The translations under genes were made by a program, and so were the position numbers. Positions 16,557 to 23,800 of a stretch of 64,000 nt of DNA are shown piece by piece. The notes below the pieces were generated by a model that was not told where the DNA came from, made no database searches, and saw nothing but the letters and a program-made list of their open reading frames with translations. This stretch comes from Rothia sp. (in: high G+C Gram-positive bacteria) (GTDB lineage Bacteria; Actinomycetota; Actinomycetes; Actinomycetales; Micrococcaceae). Location of the stretch: the NCBI GenBank assembly GCA_030529845.1, contig JAUMWB010000002.1, positions 1 through 64,000 of the forward strand, in the 5' to 3' direction. Position 1 is the first letter of the stretch, and each line of letters starts with the position of its first letter.

Positions 16557-17782
16557 AGTCCTGCTGCTCGGCAGAGCTCTTCGCCACCGGGGTGCCAGCG
16601 CAGGTAGGTGCCCCGCCGGCGAGGTTCCACGGTGCAAATCGGCTCAGCGGCAAGCTCAGGTGCACCAGTGAGCCGGTAGACCCCGCGAACGAGCCGCTGC
16701 CCTTTCTCCCGCTCAAGGTGCACAATGTAGTCCAGAGCGGTCGCAGCTTGAAGAGCTACCGCCTGGCTGCTCACCCCGGCCAGAGCTCCCATGGCATAGA
16801 GCCGAGCGGGCACAGCCTGAGCCGAGTTGGCGTGCACGGTAGTACCGCTACCGGCATGACCGGTATTCATGGCAGTGAGCATATCCATGACCTCCCCACC
16901 GCGGCACTCCCCCACCACCAGCCGGTTGGGCCTCATGCGAAGAGCCTGGCGAATCAACTCGGCCAGCCCCACCTCCCCCTGCCCCTCAGCGTTAGCGGCC
17001 CGGGCCTGAAGGCTCACAGCGTGCGGGTGATCCAGGTGTAGCTCAGAGGTGTCCTCCACAAGTAGCAGGCGCTCACCGGCGTCCGCCTCCTGCAGCAGGG
17101 CACCTAACAGGGTTGTCTTTCCGGTGCCGGTTCCGCCGCTGACCAGCAGGTTAGCCCGCGAACGCACCAAGTACCGCAGCACCAGTTCCAGGTCTCGCCC
17201 CAGCATTCCCCACTCCTGGAGCTGGCGCAAAGACGGGCGCTGGGCCGGTTGCAGACGCAGGGAGAGCAGGGTTCCGGAGCGGCTCAGGGGCGGGAGCAGG
17301 GCGTGGACGCGGATGCCCTGGGCTGTCTGGACGTCAGCGGCCGGGTAGGCGTCGTCCAGGCGGCCACCGGCCGAAAGAATGAGTCGGTTGGCGAGGACTC
17401 TGACGGCCTCGTCGTTAGGGAAAGTGATGGCAGCCCGGCGCAGGCTACCGGCAGCCTCGTACCACACATCTCGGGGGCCGTTGACGAAGATGTCGGTGAG
17501 ATCTGGCTGAGCCAGCAGAGGTGTGAGAGGACCCAGGTCGGTTTCGGCTGGCTCTATAGCCAGCAGGGGCAGGTCCTGGGGCAGGGCGGTGGGTTCGGCA
17601 GCCGAGCCCGGGGCGGAAGGCACCGGCGCTCTAGGCTCGGCCTCGGCCTGTTCATTGGAAGCGGGCTCTCTTGCTACAGGCTCGCTGGCCAAGAGTTCGC
17701 TGATCTGGGACTCGTTAGCTGGGAGCTGGGGCTCAAAGAAGCGGCGCCGCGACCGGCGCACACGCACATTAGTATCGGGCAT
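16523..17782 (-). CDS. tadA: TadA/CpaF secretion ATPase
   Basis: The hexameric motor of the Tad pilus. Of 419 residues, the first 75 are low-complexity and Glu/Pro-rich. The N-domain (LTPLLAQPDLTDIFVNGPRDVW) precedes the ATPase. Walker A is SGGTGTGKTT, the Walker B region is RLVVGECRGGEVMDML, and the histidine box is GTTVHANSAQ. It is the first gene of the minus-strand pilus operon and is divergent from the polymerase gene. The Ssd/CpaE-like ParA protein that normally precedes tadA in actinobacteria (Rv3660c) is absent here, so it is either lost or encoded elsewhere. Confidence 0.92.
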   Translation of the reverse strand: MPDTNVRVRRSRRRFFEPQLPANESQISELLASEPVAREPASNEQAEAEPRAPVPSAPGSAAEPTALPQDLPLLAIEPAETDLGPLTPLLAQPDLTDIFVNGPRDVWYEAAGSLRRAAITFPNDEAVRVLANRLILSAGGRLDDAYPAADVQTAQGIRVHALLPPLSRSGTLLSLRLQPAQRPSLRQLQEWGMLGRDLELVLRYLVRSRANLLVSGGTGTGKTTLLGALLQEADAGERLLLVEDTSELHLDHPHAVSLQARAANAEGQGEVGLAELIRQALRMRPNRLVVGECRGGEVMDMLTAMNTGHAGSGTTVHANSAQAVPARLYAMGALAGVSSQAVALQAATALDYIVHLEREKGQRLVRGVYRLTGAPELAAEPICTVEPRRRGTYLRWHPGGEELCRAAGLWEGSEAGVAC

Positions 17783-17882
17783 GGCTACCTTTCGGATAGA
17801 CCCAGTACCCGGCGTCTTTCTCCTGTTCCCCTTTATGCCACAGAAGATGCGCCCTGTCTAGCCCTGTGAACAGCCCAAACGG

Positions 17883-17888
17883 CATAAT
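17883..17888 (+). promoter_or_regulatory. -10 box for the polymerase gene
   Basis: CATAAT with a six-base gap to the ATG at 17895 and no ribosome site. Confidence 0.5.
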
Positions 17889-17894
17889 AGAAAG

Positions 17895-19664
17895 ATGTAC
17901 ATTGTGCTTGGCCCAGCGACCTCCCCCGGCGATACGCCCCTGTGGGAGGCTATTACGCTGAACGATACCGGCTCGGGCACCCACCGCAGCTTCCCCTTCT
18001 CCAAGTTGCCTGACTTTGTACGCGCGGTTGAAGCCCAAAACCCCCACCGGGTCATCCGCTGGGCCTGGGCGGACGCGCGCGAGGTCATACCTGCCCTACT
18101 GGCAGCTGGGGTCTCGCCGGCGTCCTGCCACGACCTGCGTCTAGCCCAGCGAATCCTGGCAACCGCCGCCGCCCGTGCCGCCAACCAGCTGCCCTACACC
18201 CCAACCCTCGACCTCACCCCGGTCCCCGCACCCCCGGCAGGTGTACTCCCCGCCCGACGGCAAATTGAGGGGCAGACCTCCCTCTTCGACGACCTGGGCC
18301 CAGCATCACCCGAAGCTCAAGAAAAAACCGGGCCGACCGCGTCCGCCCTGCTCACCGAGCTGCGCACCCAGCTAGAAGCCGTAGTCACTTCCCCCGCCCC
18401 AGCCCGGCTCTCCCTACTCTTGGCCGCAGAATCCCAAGGTGCCCTCATCGCCGCCGAAATAAAGCACTACGGCATGCCGTGGAACCGCACCATCCACGAA
18501 AAAATCCTCGAACATGCCCTAGGACCGCGCCCCGCAGGCTACGACCGCCCCTATAAGATGGAGCGCCTAGCCGCCCGTATCCGCGAAGAACTCGGCGCCC
18601 CCAGCCTCAACCCCGACTCCCCCCAAGAAGTACTCAAAGCCCTCCACGCCGCAGGCCACTCGGTCACCTCCACCCGCAAATGGGAACTCACCGAATGGGC
18701 CAACGCCGTCCCCCACCTGCGCGAAGAACGCTGGCAGCTCGTGCGCCCCCTACTCGACTACAAACGTCTGGCCCGCCTCTACACGACCAACGGCTGGAAC
18801 TGGCTAGACGCCTGGGTCATGGGCAACCGCTTCCACCCCACCTACGAGGTCGGCTCAGCAGCCACCGGCCGCTGGGGCGGGCACGGCGGCGGGGCCATGC
18901 AGATTCCCAAGGACGTGCGCCCCGCCGTCCGCGCCGAAGAGGGCATGATCCTCACTGTCGCCGACGCCGCCCAAATCGAACCCCGTATCCTGGCCGTCAT
19001 GAGCGGCGACCGGGCCCTCGCCGTTGCCGGACGCGGCACCGACCTCTACCTGGGTATCGCCGAAATCGGCGAGCGCACCGGCAGCGTCCTCAAGGACCGC
19101 TCCCACGCCAAAATTGCCCTGCTGGCTGCCATGTACGGGGCCACCACCGGCGAAGGCGGGCAGCTCATGCCCCACCTCAAAAAACTCTTCCCCGCAGCCA
19201 TCGGTCTGACCGAACGCGCTGCCGAGGTAGGTATGCGCGGCGGGCAGGTCACCACTTATCTGGGGCGCACCTCCCCTGCCCCTTCCCATGCCTGGTTCCA
19301 GGCCCAGCGCAACCAGGTCACCGCAGCCGATGAACGCGCCGCCCGCTCAGCAGCCCGAGCCCACAGCCGCTTCACTCGCAACTTCGTCATCCAGGGCACC
19401 GCCGCCGAATGGGCTGTGATCTGGATGGCCCAAATCCGCAAACGCCTGCGCACCGAACGTCGCTTCGGCAAGCGTATGCAAACCCGCCTGGTCTATTTTT
19501 TGCACGATGAAATCATGCTCTACGGCCCCATCGGCGAAGCTGCCCGCGCTGCGGAGATTGTGCGCGAATCAGCTCAAGCTGCCGCCGAACTCATCTTCGG
19601 CCCCACCGAGATGGAATTCCCCGTCACCGTGGTCACTACCGACGACTATTCACAGGCTAAGTAG
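17895..19664 (+). CDS. Family A DNA polymerase-like protein (no 5' nuclease)
   Basis: A 589-residue protein commonly annotated as bifunctional 3'-5' exonuclease/DNA polymerase. The polymerase half is intact: motif A is TVADAAQIEPRILAVMSGD, motif B is RSHAKIALLAAMYGATTG and motif C is VYFLHDEIM, with the catalytic Asp-Glu pair. The N-terminal 170 residues correspond to the exonuclease domain, but I could not find the acidic DEDD set, so proofreading is doubtful. The 5' nuclease domain of full-length PolA is missing. It is probably an accessory repair polymerase beside a main PolA elsewhere. It converges on the NUDIX gene with stops one base apart. Confidence 0.85.
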   Translation: MYIVLGPATSPGDTPLWEAITLNDTGSGTHRSFPFSKLPDFVRAVEAQNPHRVIRWAWADAREVIPALLAAGVSPASCHDLRLAQRILATAAARAANQLPYTPTLDLTPVPAPPAGVLPARRQIEGQTSLFDDLGPASPEAQEKTGPTASALLTELRTQLEAVVTSPAPARLSLLLAAESQGALIAAEIKHYGMPWNRTIHEKILEHALGPRPAGYDRPYKMERLAARIREELGAPSLNPDSPQEVLKALHAAGHSVTSTRKWELTEWANAVPHLREERWQLVRPLLDYKRLARLYTTNGWNWLDAWVMGNRFHPTYEVGSAATGRWGGHGGGAMQIPKDVRPAVRAEEGMILTVADAAQIEPRILAVMSGDRALAVAGRGTDLYLGIAEIGERTGSVLKDRSHAKIALLAAMYGATTGEGGQLMPHLKKLFPAAIGLTERAAEVGMRGGQVTTYLGRTSPAPSHAWFQAQRNQVTAADERAARSAARAHSRFTRNFVIQGTAAEWAVIWMAQIRKRLRTERRFGKRMQTRLVYFLHDEIMLYGPIGEAARAAEIVRESAQAAAELIFGPTEMEFPVTVVTTDDYSQAK

Positions 19665-19665
19665 G

Positions 19666-20424
19666 CTAAGACCCGACCTCCCGGGTGCGCTTCTTATCCC
19701 AGGGCTCTTCCCAGCCCAGCTCTTCAAAGACGCGGGAGAGCAGGTTGCCGGTAAAGCCCCAGATGGTAAAGGGGGCGAAGTCGCCAGTTACCTCGAAAGC
19801 TGGAGACTTATGCCGGGTTCTTCCCCGCGTGACCGTCATGGTCAGCCGGTGAGCCGGGTTCAGCAAGTCTGCTACCGGCACACGAACCACCAGGGTTGAC
19901 TCGTTCCGATCTACTGCCTCCACCGGGGTCGGCAAATCCCACCAGCCCAGCACGGGAGTCACCCGGTAGTTACTGACCGGTAAGTCAATCGCCGGGAGTT
20001 GCCCCAGCAGGCGCACGCCGTCTGCATCCAGACCGGTTTCTTCTACAGCCTCCCGCAGGGCAGCTACCTGCTGGGCGGTCCGGCCAGTGCGGGCCGCCTC
20101 ATCATAGTCCTCAGGGTCAATCCGCCCACCGGGCAGGGCAGGCTGGCCGGCGTGGTGGCGCAGGGCATCCGACCGCACCAGAACCAGCAGATCAATATCT
20201 GAAGCAACCGTGCCGCACCCGGTACTCTGCGCCGGAGCATCATCAAGCACCCCCATCAGCAACAAGACAGCAGCATGCTTGACGCTACCTGGCTCCATCT
20301 GCCCTATCGGCCATGAGTCCTCCGGGCGCACGATACTCGGAGCCCGCTCCGCCAAATCCTGTAGAGCCGCTAAGGCGGGGTGCTGCCCTGCGGCCTCTTC
20401 CCCTAATGTCTCTTTCCTAAGCAC
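19666..20424 (-). CDS. CoA-pyrophosphatase-type NUDIX hydrolase
   Basis: A 252-residue hydrolase. The region HAGQPALPGGRIDPEDYDEA leads to a NUDIX box core ALREAVEETGLDADGVRLLG. The order GG-x-D-x-x-D before an alanine-rich stretch is that of the NudL/PCD1 group, which cleaves CoA to 3',5'-ADP and phosphopantetheine; here about ten extra residues (ARTGRTAQQV) sit between. It overlaps nth by eight bases and so belongs to its operon, as in many actinobacteria where endonuclease III, a CoA NUDIX protein and MarP are neighbours. MarP is about 8.5 kb further on in this window. Confidence 0.85.
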   Translation of the reverse strand: MLRKETLGEEAAGQHPALAALQDLAERAPSIVRPEDSWPIGQMEPGSVKHAAVLLLMGVLDDAPAQSTGCGTVASDIDLLVLVRSDALRHHAGQPALPGGRIDPEDYDEAARTGRTAQQVAALREAVEETGLDADGVRLLGQLPAIDLPVSNYRVTPVLGWWDLPTPVEAVDRNESTLVVRVPVADLLNPAHRLTMTVTRGRTRHKSPAFEVTGDFAPFTIWGFTGNLLSRVFEELGWEEPWDKKRTREVGS

Positions 20425-21331
20425 TGAGCGTCCACCCCTCTGCCCGTACCTGGCGACGAGTTGCCCCCTGTATAAAGCGCAGGTGCAGGCGCTCGCGCCC
20501 CGGAGCCATCTCGTATTTGAGTAGTTTCTCTGCCGCTACCGGGTCGGTTTCCCCGCTGCCGTAGGCCGGGCAGAGGTCAGCAACGGGGCAGGCCCCGCAG
20601 GCCGGTTTTTGGGCATGGCAGATTCGGCGACCGTGGTAGACCAGGCGGTGGGAAAGCTGGGTCCAGTCCTTGGGTTCAAAGAGTTCGGCGACGTCGCGCT
20701 CGACCTTAACGGGGTCTTCTTCGGTGGTGAAGCCAAAGCGGCGGGCTAGGCGGCCAAAATGGGTATCAACGGTGATTCCCGGCTTGCCAAAGGCGTTACC
20801 CAGTACGACGAAAGCGGTTTTCCGCCCCACACCGGGGAGTTTGATCAGACCATCAAGGGTAGCTGGCACCTGCCCGCGGTGGTCTGCCACAAGCTGGGCT
20901 GCCAGATTCACGATCGCTTTGGCCTTGGAGCGATAGAAGCCCAGGGGCCGCACGATGTCTTCTACATCTTCGATTCGTGCCGACGCCAGCGCCGCCGCAT
21001 CGGGGTAACGGGCGAAGAGTTCGGGAGTGGTGGCGTTGACGCGCACGTCGGTGGTTTGGGCCGAAAGGACGGTAGCCACCAGGAGCTCAAAGGGGTTATC
21101 GAAGTCGAGTTCAGCGACCGCGTAGGGGTAGGTTTCCCCCAAGATACGGTTGATTTTGCGGGCGCGACGGGTCAGCGCTAGGGGGCTCTCGGTTTCGCCG
21201 CGAGCTGCTGCGCGGGCGTGCTTTCGGGCGGACGCGCGCGCTTTAGGTTCGGGCACAGAGCGGGTTTCGAGCAGGTCGGCTTCTGCGGGTGTAAATGGCT
21301 CGTCAGCGGGCGGGGAGTCTAGGGTGGGCAT
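20417..21331 (-). CDS. nth: Endonuclease III
   Basis: A DNA glycosylase/AP lyase that removes oxidised pyrimidines. Of 304 residues, the first 50 are a Glu/Ala/Arg-rich extension before the conserved core (ARKINRILGETYPYAVAELDF). The helix-hairpin-helix is LPGVGRKTAFVVLGNAFG, with the catalytic lysine in GRKTA and the aspartate in TVDTHFGR. The 4Fe-4S loop is CHAQKPACGACPVADLC (C-x6-C-x2-C-x5-C). A TAGAGT box ends six bases before the ATG at 21331, which supports that start and a leaderless message. The NUDIX gene follows with an 8-base overlap. Confidence 0.95.
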   Translation of the reverse strand: MPTLDSPPADEPFTPAEADLLETRSVPEPKARASARKHARAAARGETESPLALTRRARKINRILGETYPYAVAELDFDNPFELLVATVLSAQTTDVRVNATTPELFARYPDAAALASARIEDVEDIVRPLGFYRSKAKAIVNLAAQLVADHRGQVPATLDGLIKLPGVGRKTAFVVLGNAFGKPGITVDTHFGRLARRFGFTTEEDPVKVERDVAELFEPKDWTQLSHRLVYHGRRICHAQKPACGACPVADLCPAYGSGETDPVAAEKLLKYEMAPGRERLHLRFIQGATRRQVRAEGWTLSA

Positions 21332-21337
21332 GGTTTA

Positions 21338-21343
21338 ACTCTA
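21338..21343 (-). promoter_or_regulatory. -10 box for nth
   Basis: TAGAGT on the minus strand, six bases upstream of the ATG at 21331. Confidence 0.45.
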
Positions 21344-21400
21344 TCGGTTCTGCTGCCCGGGTATCTGCCTGGTGGGTGGGGGCTTGCCGGCCCCCGCAAC

Positions 21401-21550
21401 CTGTCAGAAAAAATTTTTCAGATTATCTGTAAAACATCTTGACAGTAGATAAATCTTAGAGTGACAATCATTATACCAACCATTTCGGTCGGTATCCACC
21501 CTCCTGAAAAGCAGGTCAGGTGACACAAGACTCTAACAAGGAGTAACCGT
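21401..21550 (+). promoter_or_regulatory. A/T-rich control region of the crystallin operon
   Basis: The composition drops sharply to A/T-rich here. Features are an 11-bp palindrome CAGATTATCTG (21419-21429), a consensus -35 TTGACA (21440-21445) with no perfect -10 but GACAAT at 18 bases, an imperfect hairpin ATACC...GGTAT (about 21472-21495), and the ribosome site AAGGAG at 21538-21543 before the ATG at 21552. The roughly 80-base leader differs from the leaderless genes around it. Confidence 0.5.
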
Positions 21551-21551
21551 C

Positions 21552-21878
21552 ATGAAAACAAAGAAGTTTTTGGTAGCTGCTCTAGCAACAGGAGCACTGA
21601 CGTTCTCTGCTGCATCTTCTGCAAACGCTCAGGTCACCCTCTACGAACATCAAAATTATAGTGGCCGGTCCTTCAACTCATCATATGCGCCAAATGTAAG
21701 TTTCATGAATGATTTAGCCTCATCAGTGAGGGTTCCTTCGACACGAGGCTACATGTTTTACCAAGATGCAGGCTTCCTCGGTAGCTGGGTATACCTCGAA
21801 AGCTCCTACAACAGCCTCTCTGTACTCCCTTTTGCCTACGGGCTTTCATGGAATGACCGAATCAGCTCCTTTAAGTAA
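21552..21878 (+). CDS. Secreted single-domain beta/gamma-crystallin, Ca-binding type
   Basis: A 108-residue precursor. Residues 1-26 are a Sec signal peptide (basic start, hydrophobic core, cleavage after ANA). The mature part of about 82 residues is one beta/gamma-crystallin domain with two Greek keys: LYEHQNYSGRSF and FYQDAGFLGSWVYL are the aromatic hairpins. NDLASS (53-58) and NDRISS (101-106) both match the N/D-N/D-x-x-S/T-S calcium-binding motif of microbial crystallins. It has no cysteines. Database annotation may call it peptidase inhibitor family I36, which has the same fold. It heads an operon with a lipoprotein, an adaptor and an ABC transporter. The gene is more A/T-rich than its neighbours. 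Its role is unknown. Confidence 0.8.
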   Translation: MKTKKFLVAALATGALTFSAASSANAQVTLYEHQNYSGRSFNSSYAPNVSFMNDLASSVRVPSTRGYMFYQDAGFLGSWVYLESSYNSLSVLPFAYGLSWNDRISSFK

Positions 21879-21889
21879 ATATCATAAAG

Positions 21890-22720
21890 ATGAGTAAAAC
21901 CATGAAGAAAATAGTACCGGCTATTGTAACTATTTCTCTATTCACACTAACTGCCTGCTCAGGCACTCAGAACGATACTGCCATTGAAATAGAGCAGACT
22001 GCCCAACTAGATTACACCAATAATCTAATTATTCTCCCTCTTAACGAATATACTCTGACAGAATCAGATATATCCATATTCACTCAGGCCAATAACCTGC
22101 TCACACAGACGTGTCTCCGCGAACAGGGGTTTCAAACCACGCCGCTCTCAGAGCCCGTACAACTAGGCTCCCGTGACTACGGCATGTGGAATCCTGGTTG
22201 GACTCAGCAATATGGATATGGCCTAGCATTAGAAACCCAAGAGTCCGAACTAAGCTCCGAGGAACAAAAGGCTAGCCTAGAGTGCGCAGATAACAACTCT
22301 AACAAGTACTTTAACAACCTCACGCAAGAGTTTGATCTCCCCCTCTCCCTAGCCCGTGAAGCCAGGGCTGAAGCAGAACAGCACCCAGCCTGGAAGGAGG
22401 CAAAGGACCGTTGGGGCAGGTGCCTCTCAGACCGAGGGCTCTCCTTCAGTTCACCCGAACGATGGGCCAGTGACCAGGGTAGCCAGCTAATCGAGCAGGG
22501 GAACTTCCAATCCCCAGATAACACATCTGAGATGATTCGTGTTGCAACGATTGAGGCTGAATGCAGTCAGCAAGAGGGAGTAGCCCAAGAACTAGCCAAC
22601 ATCGAAGGAACTTTCCAAAAAAAGCTCATCGAAGAAAATTCTGCAACGCTCAATGAAGTGAAGTTACAAAAGCAGGAGACCCTCGAACAGGCACGCCTGG
22701 TTATTGCAGAAACTCAGTAG
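21890..22720 (+). CDS. Cysteine-containing lipoprotein of unknown function
   Basis: A 276-residue precursor starting 11 bases after the crystallin gene. The signal MKKIVPAIVTISLFTLTAC ends in a clear lipobox (LTAC), so the mature protein is lipid-anchored outside the membrane. Four further cysteines (QTCLREQGF, SLECADN, GRCLSDRG, EAECSQQ) are spaced as two likely disulfides, with YGMWNPGW and QYGYGLALE between the first pair. The C-terminal 60 residues form a charged helix. I do not recognise a named family, but this cysteine/tryptophan pattern recalls lipoproteins that accompany peptidoglycan-binding adaptors and ABC transporters in actinobacteria (recollection, not searched). A second ATG at 21902 is an equally good start. 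Confidence 0.75.
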   Translation: MSKTMKKIVPAIVTISLFTLTACSGTQNDTAIEIEQTAQLDYTNNLIILPLNEYTLTESDISIFTQANNLLTQTCLREQGFQTTPLSEPVQLGSRDYGMWNPGWTQQYGYGLALETQESELSSEEQKASLECADNNSNKYFNNLTQEFDLPLSLAREARAEAEQHPAWKEAKDRWGRCLSDRGLSFSSPERWASDQGSQLIEQGNFQSPDNTSEMIRVATIEAECSQQEGVAQELANIEGTFQKKLIEENSATLNEVKLQKQETLEQARLVIAETQ

Positions 22721-22735
22721 GCCCTGGCGATAACC

Positions 22736-23800
22736 GTGCTTACCCTCTACTCCCGCAAACACACTTGGGCACTCACAGCATTGGGCGCCTTAGTCACCCT
22801 CTCCCTTATTTTTGCCTTCATCGCAAGCACCCGCTACGCCCCCACCGGCCCCACTCCACAAGAACAAGCCCAGGCTCACATCGATATCTGGGGCGAGGCC
22901 GAAGTCCGCCCCGTCAACAACGCCCTCTCCTATTCCGGCACCGCCCATTCTGGCGCCACTGTACCCCTCACCATCACGCCCCCAGCCGACGCAGTCCTCG
23001 TCTACAGCATCAAACATCCCGGTGACCAAGTAGCCCCCGGCGACCTTATCGGCATCGTTGGCGGTGAAGGTATCTACGCTCTCGAAGGTCCTCTCCCCCT
23101 CTACCGCTCCCTCACCCTTGGAGATACCGGGCACGACGTACAAGAACTCCAACGAGCCATCGCCGCAGTAGGCTACCGCACCAACACCGACGGCACCGTC
23201 ACAGACACAACCCTGGCAGCCGTCAGCGCCCTCCTTCGCAGCGAACTCACCGGAATACCCGCTGAAGGCATCGACACCATCAACCCCACCAACTTCGCTG
23301 TACTCCCTGCCGGCCCCCGCATCGTCGCCACAGCCGCCAGCGTCGGTAGCACCATCAGCAGCGAAAACCCACTCCTCACCCTGCACACCAGCAGCGCCTA
23401 CGCAGACTTCAAAGCCCCCTTGCGAGACATCGATACCCTCACCACCCTAGAAACCCTCACCATCACCAGCTCAGCAGGCACCACCCAGGCCCGAATCGAT
23501 ACCGTCGGCGACCTTGAAACAGGCCAGGACGGGGCCTACCGGACCATCCGCTTACTCCCAGACGACCCTAGCATCCTCATCCCCGAACAAACCCTCTCCA
23601 TCACCACAGCAGGCGACGAAAGCCCGGTACTTGCCGTGCCCATCAGCGCTGTACGTCAAGACGGCAGCTCCACCTATGTCATCACACAGGCAGAAGGCGG
23701 CAGCCAAGAACGCCTTACCGTCACCCTCCTCCGTACCGGTGAAGGCTATGCAGCAATCGACGGGGCCCTCACCGAAGGCCAGAAAGTGCTCCTCTCATGA
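22736..23800 (+). CDS. Membrane-fusion-type adaptor with peptidoglycan-binding domain
   Basis: A 354-residue protein with a GTG start. Residues 12-32 are a membrane anchor (ALTALGALVTLSLIFAFIAS). A lipoyl/HlyD-like half (VLVYSIKHPGDQVAPGDLIGIVGG) encloses a PG_binding_1 domain at about 120-185 (LTLGDTGHDVQELQRAIAAVGY ... DGTVTDTTLAAV). The second half continues with beta-barrel strands and a final SAVRQDGSSTYVI, like the barrel and membrane-proximal parts of MacA. It would link the MacB-type transporter to the wall. Its stop overlaps the transporter start by four bases, so the two are translationally coupled. Confidence 0.82.
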   Translation: MLTLYSRKHTWALTALGALVTLSLIFAFIASTRYAPTGPTPQEQAQAHIDIWGEAEVRPVNNALSYSGTAHSGATVPLTITPPADAVLVYSIKHPGDQVAPGDLIGIVGGEGIYALEGPLPLYRSLTLGDTGHDVQELQRAIAAVGYRTNTDGTVTDTTLAAVSALLRSELTGIPAEGIDTINPTNFAVLPAGPRIVATAASVGSTISSENPLLTLHTSSAYADFKAPLRDIDTLTTLETLTITSSAGTTQARIDTVGDLETGQDGAYRTIRLLPDDPSILIPEQTLSITTAGDESPVLAVPISAVRQDGSSTYVITQAEGGSQERLTVTLLRTGEGYAAIDGALTEGQKVLLS

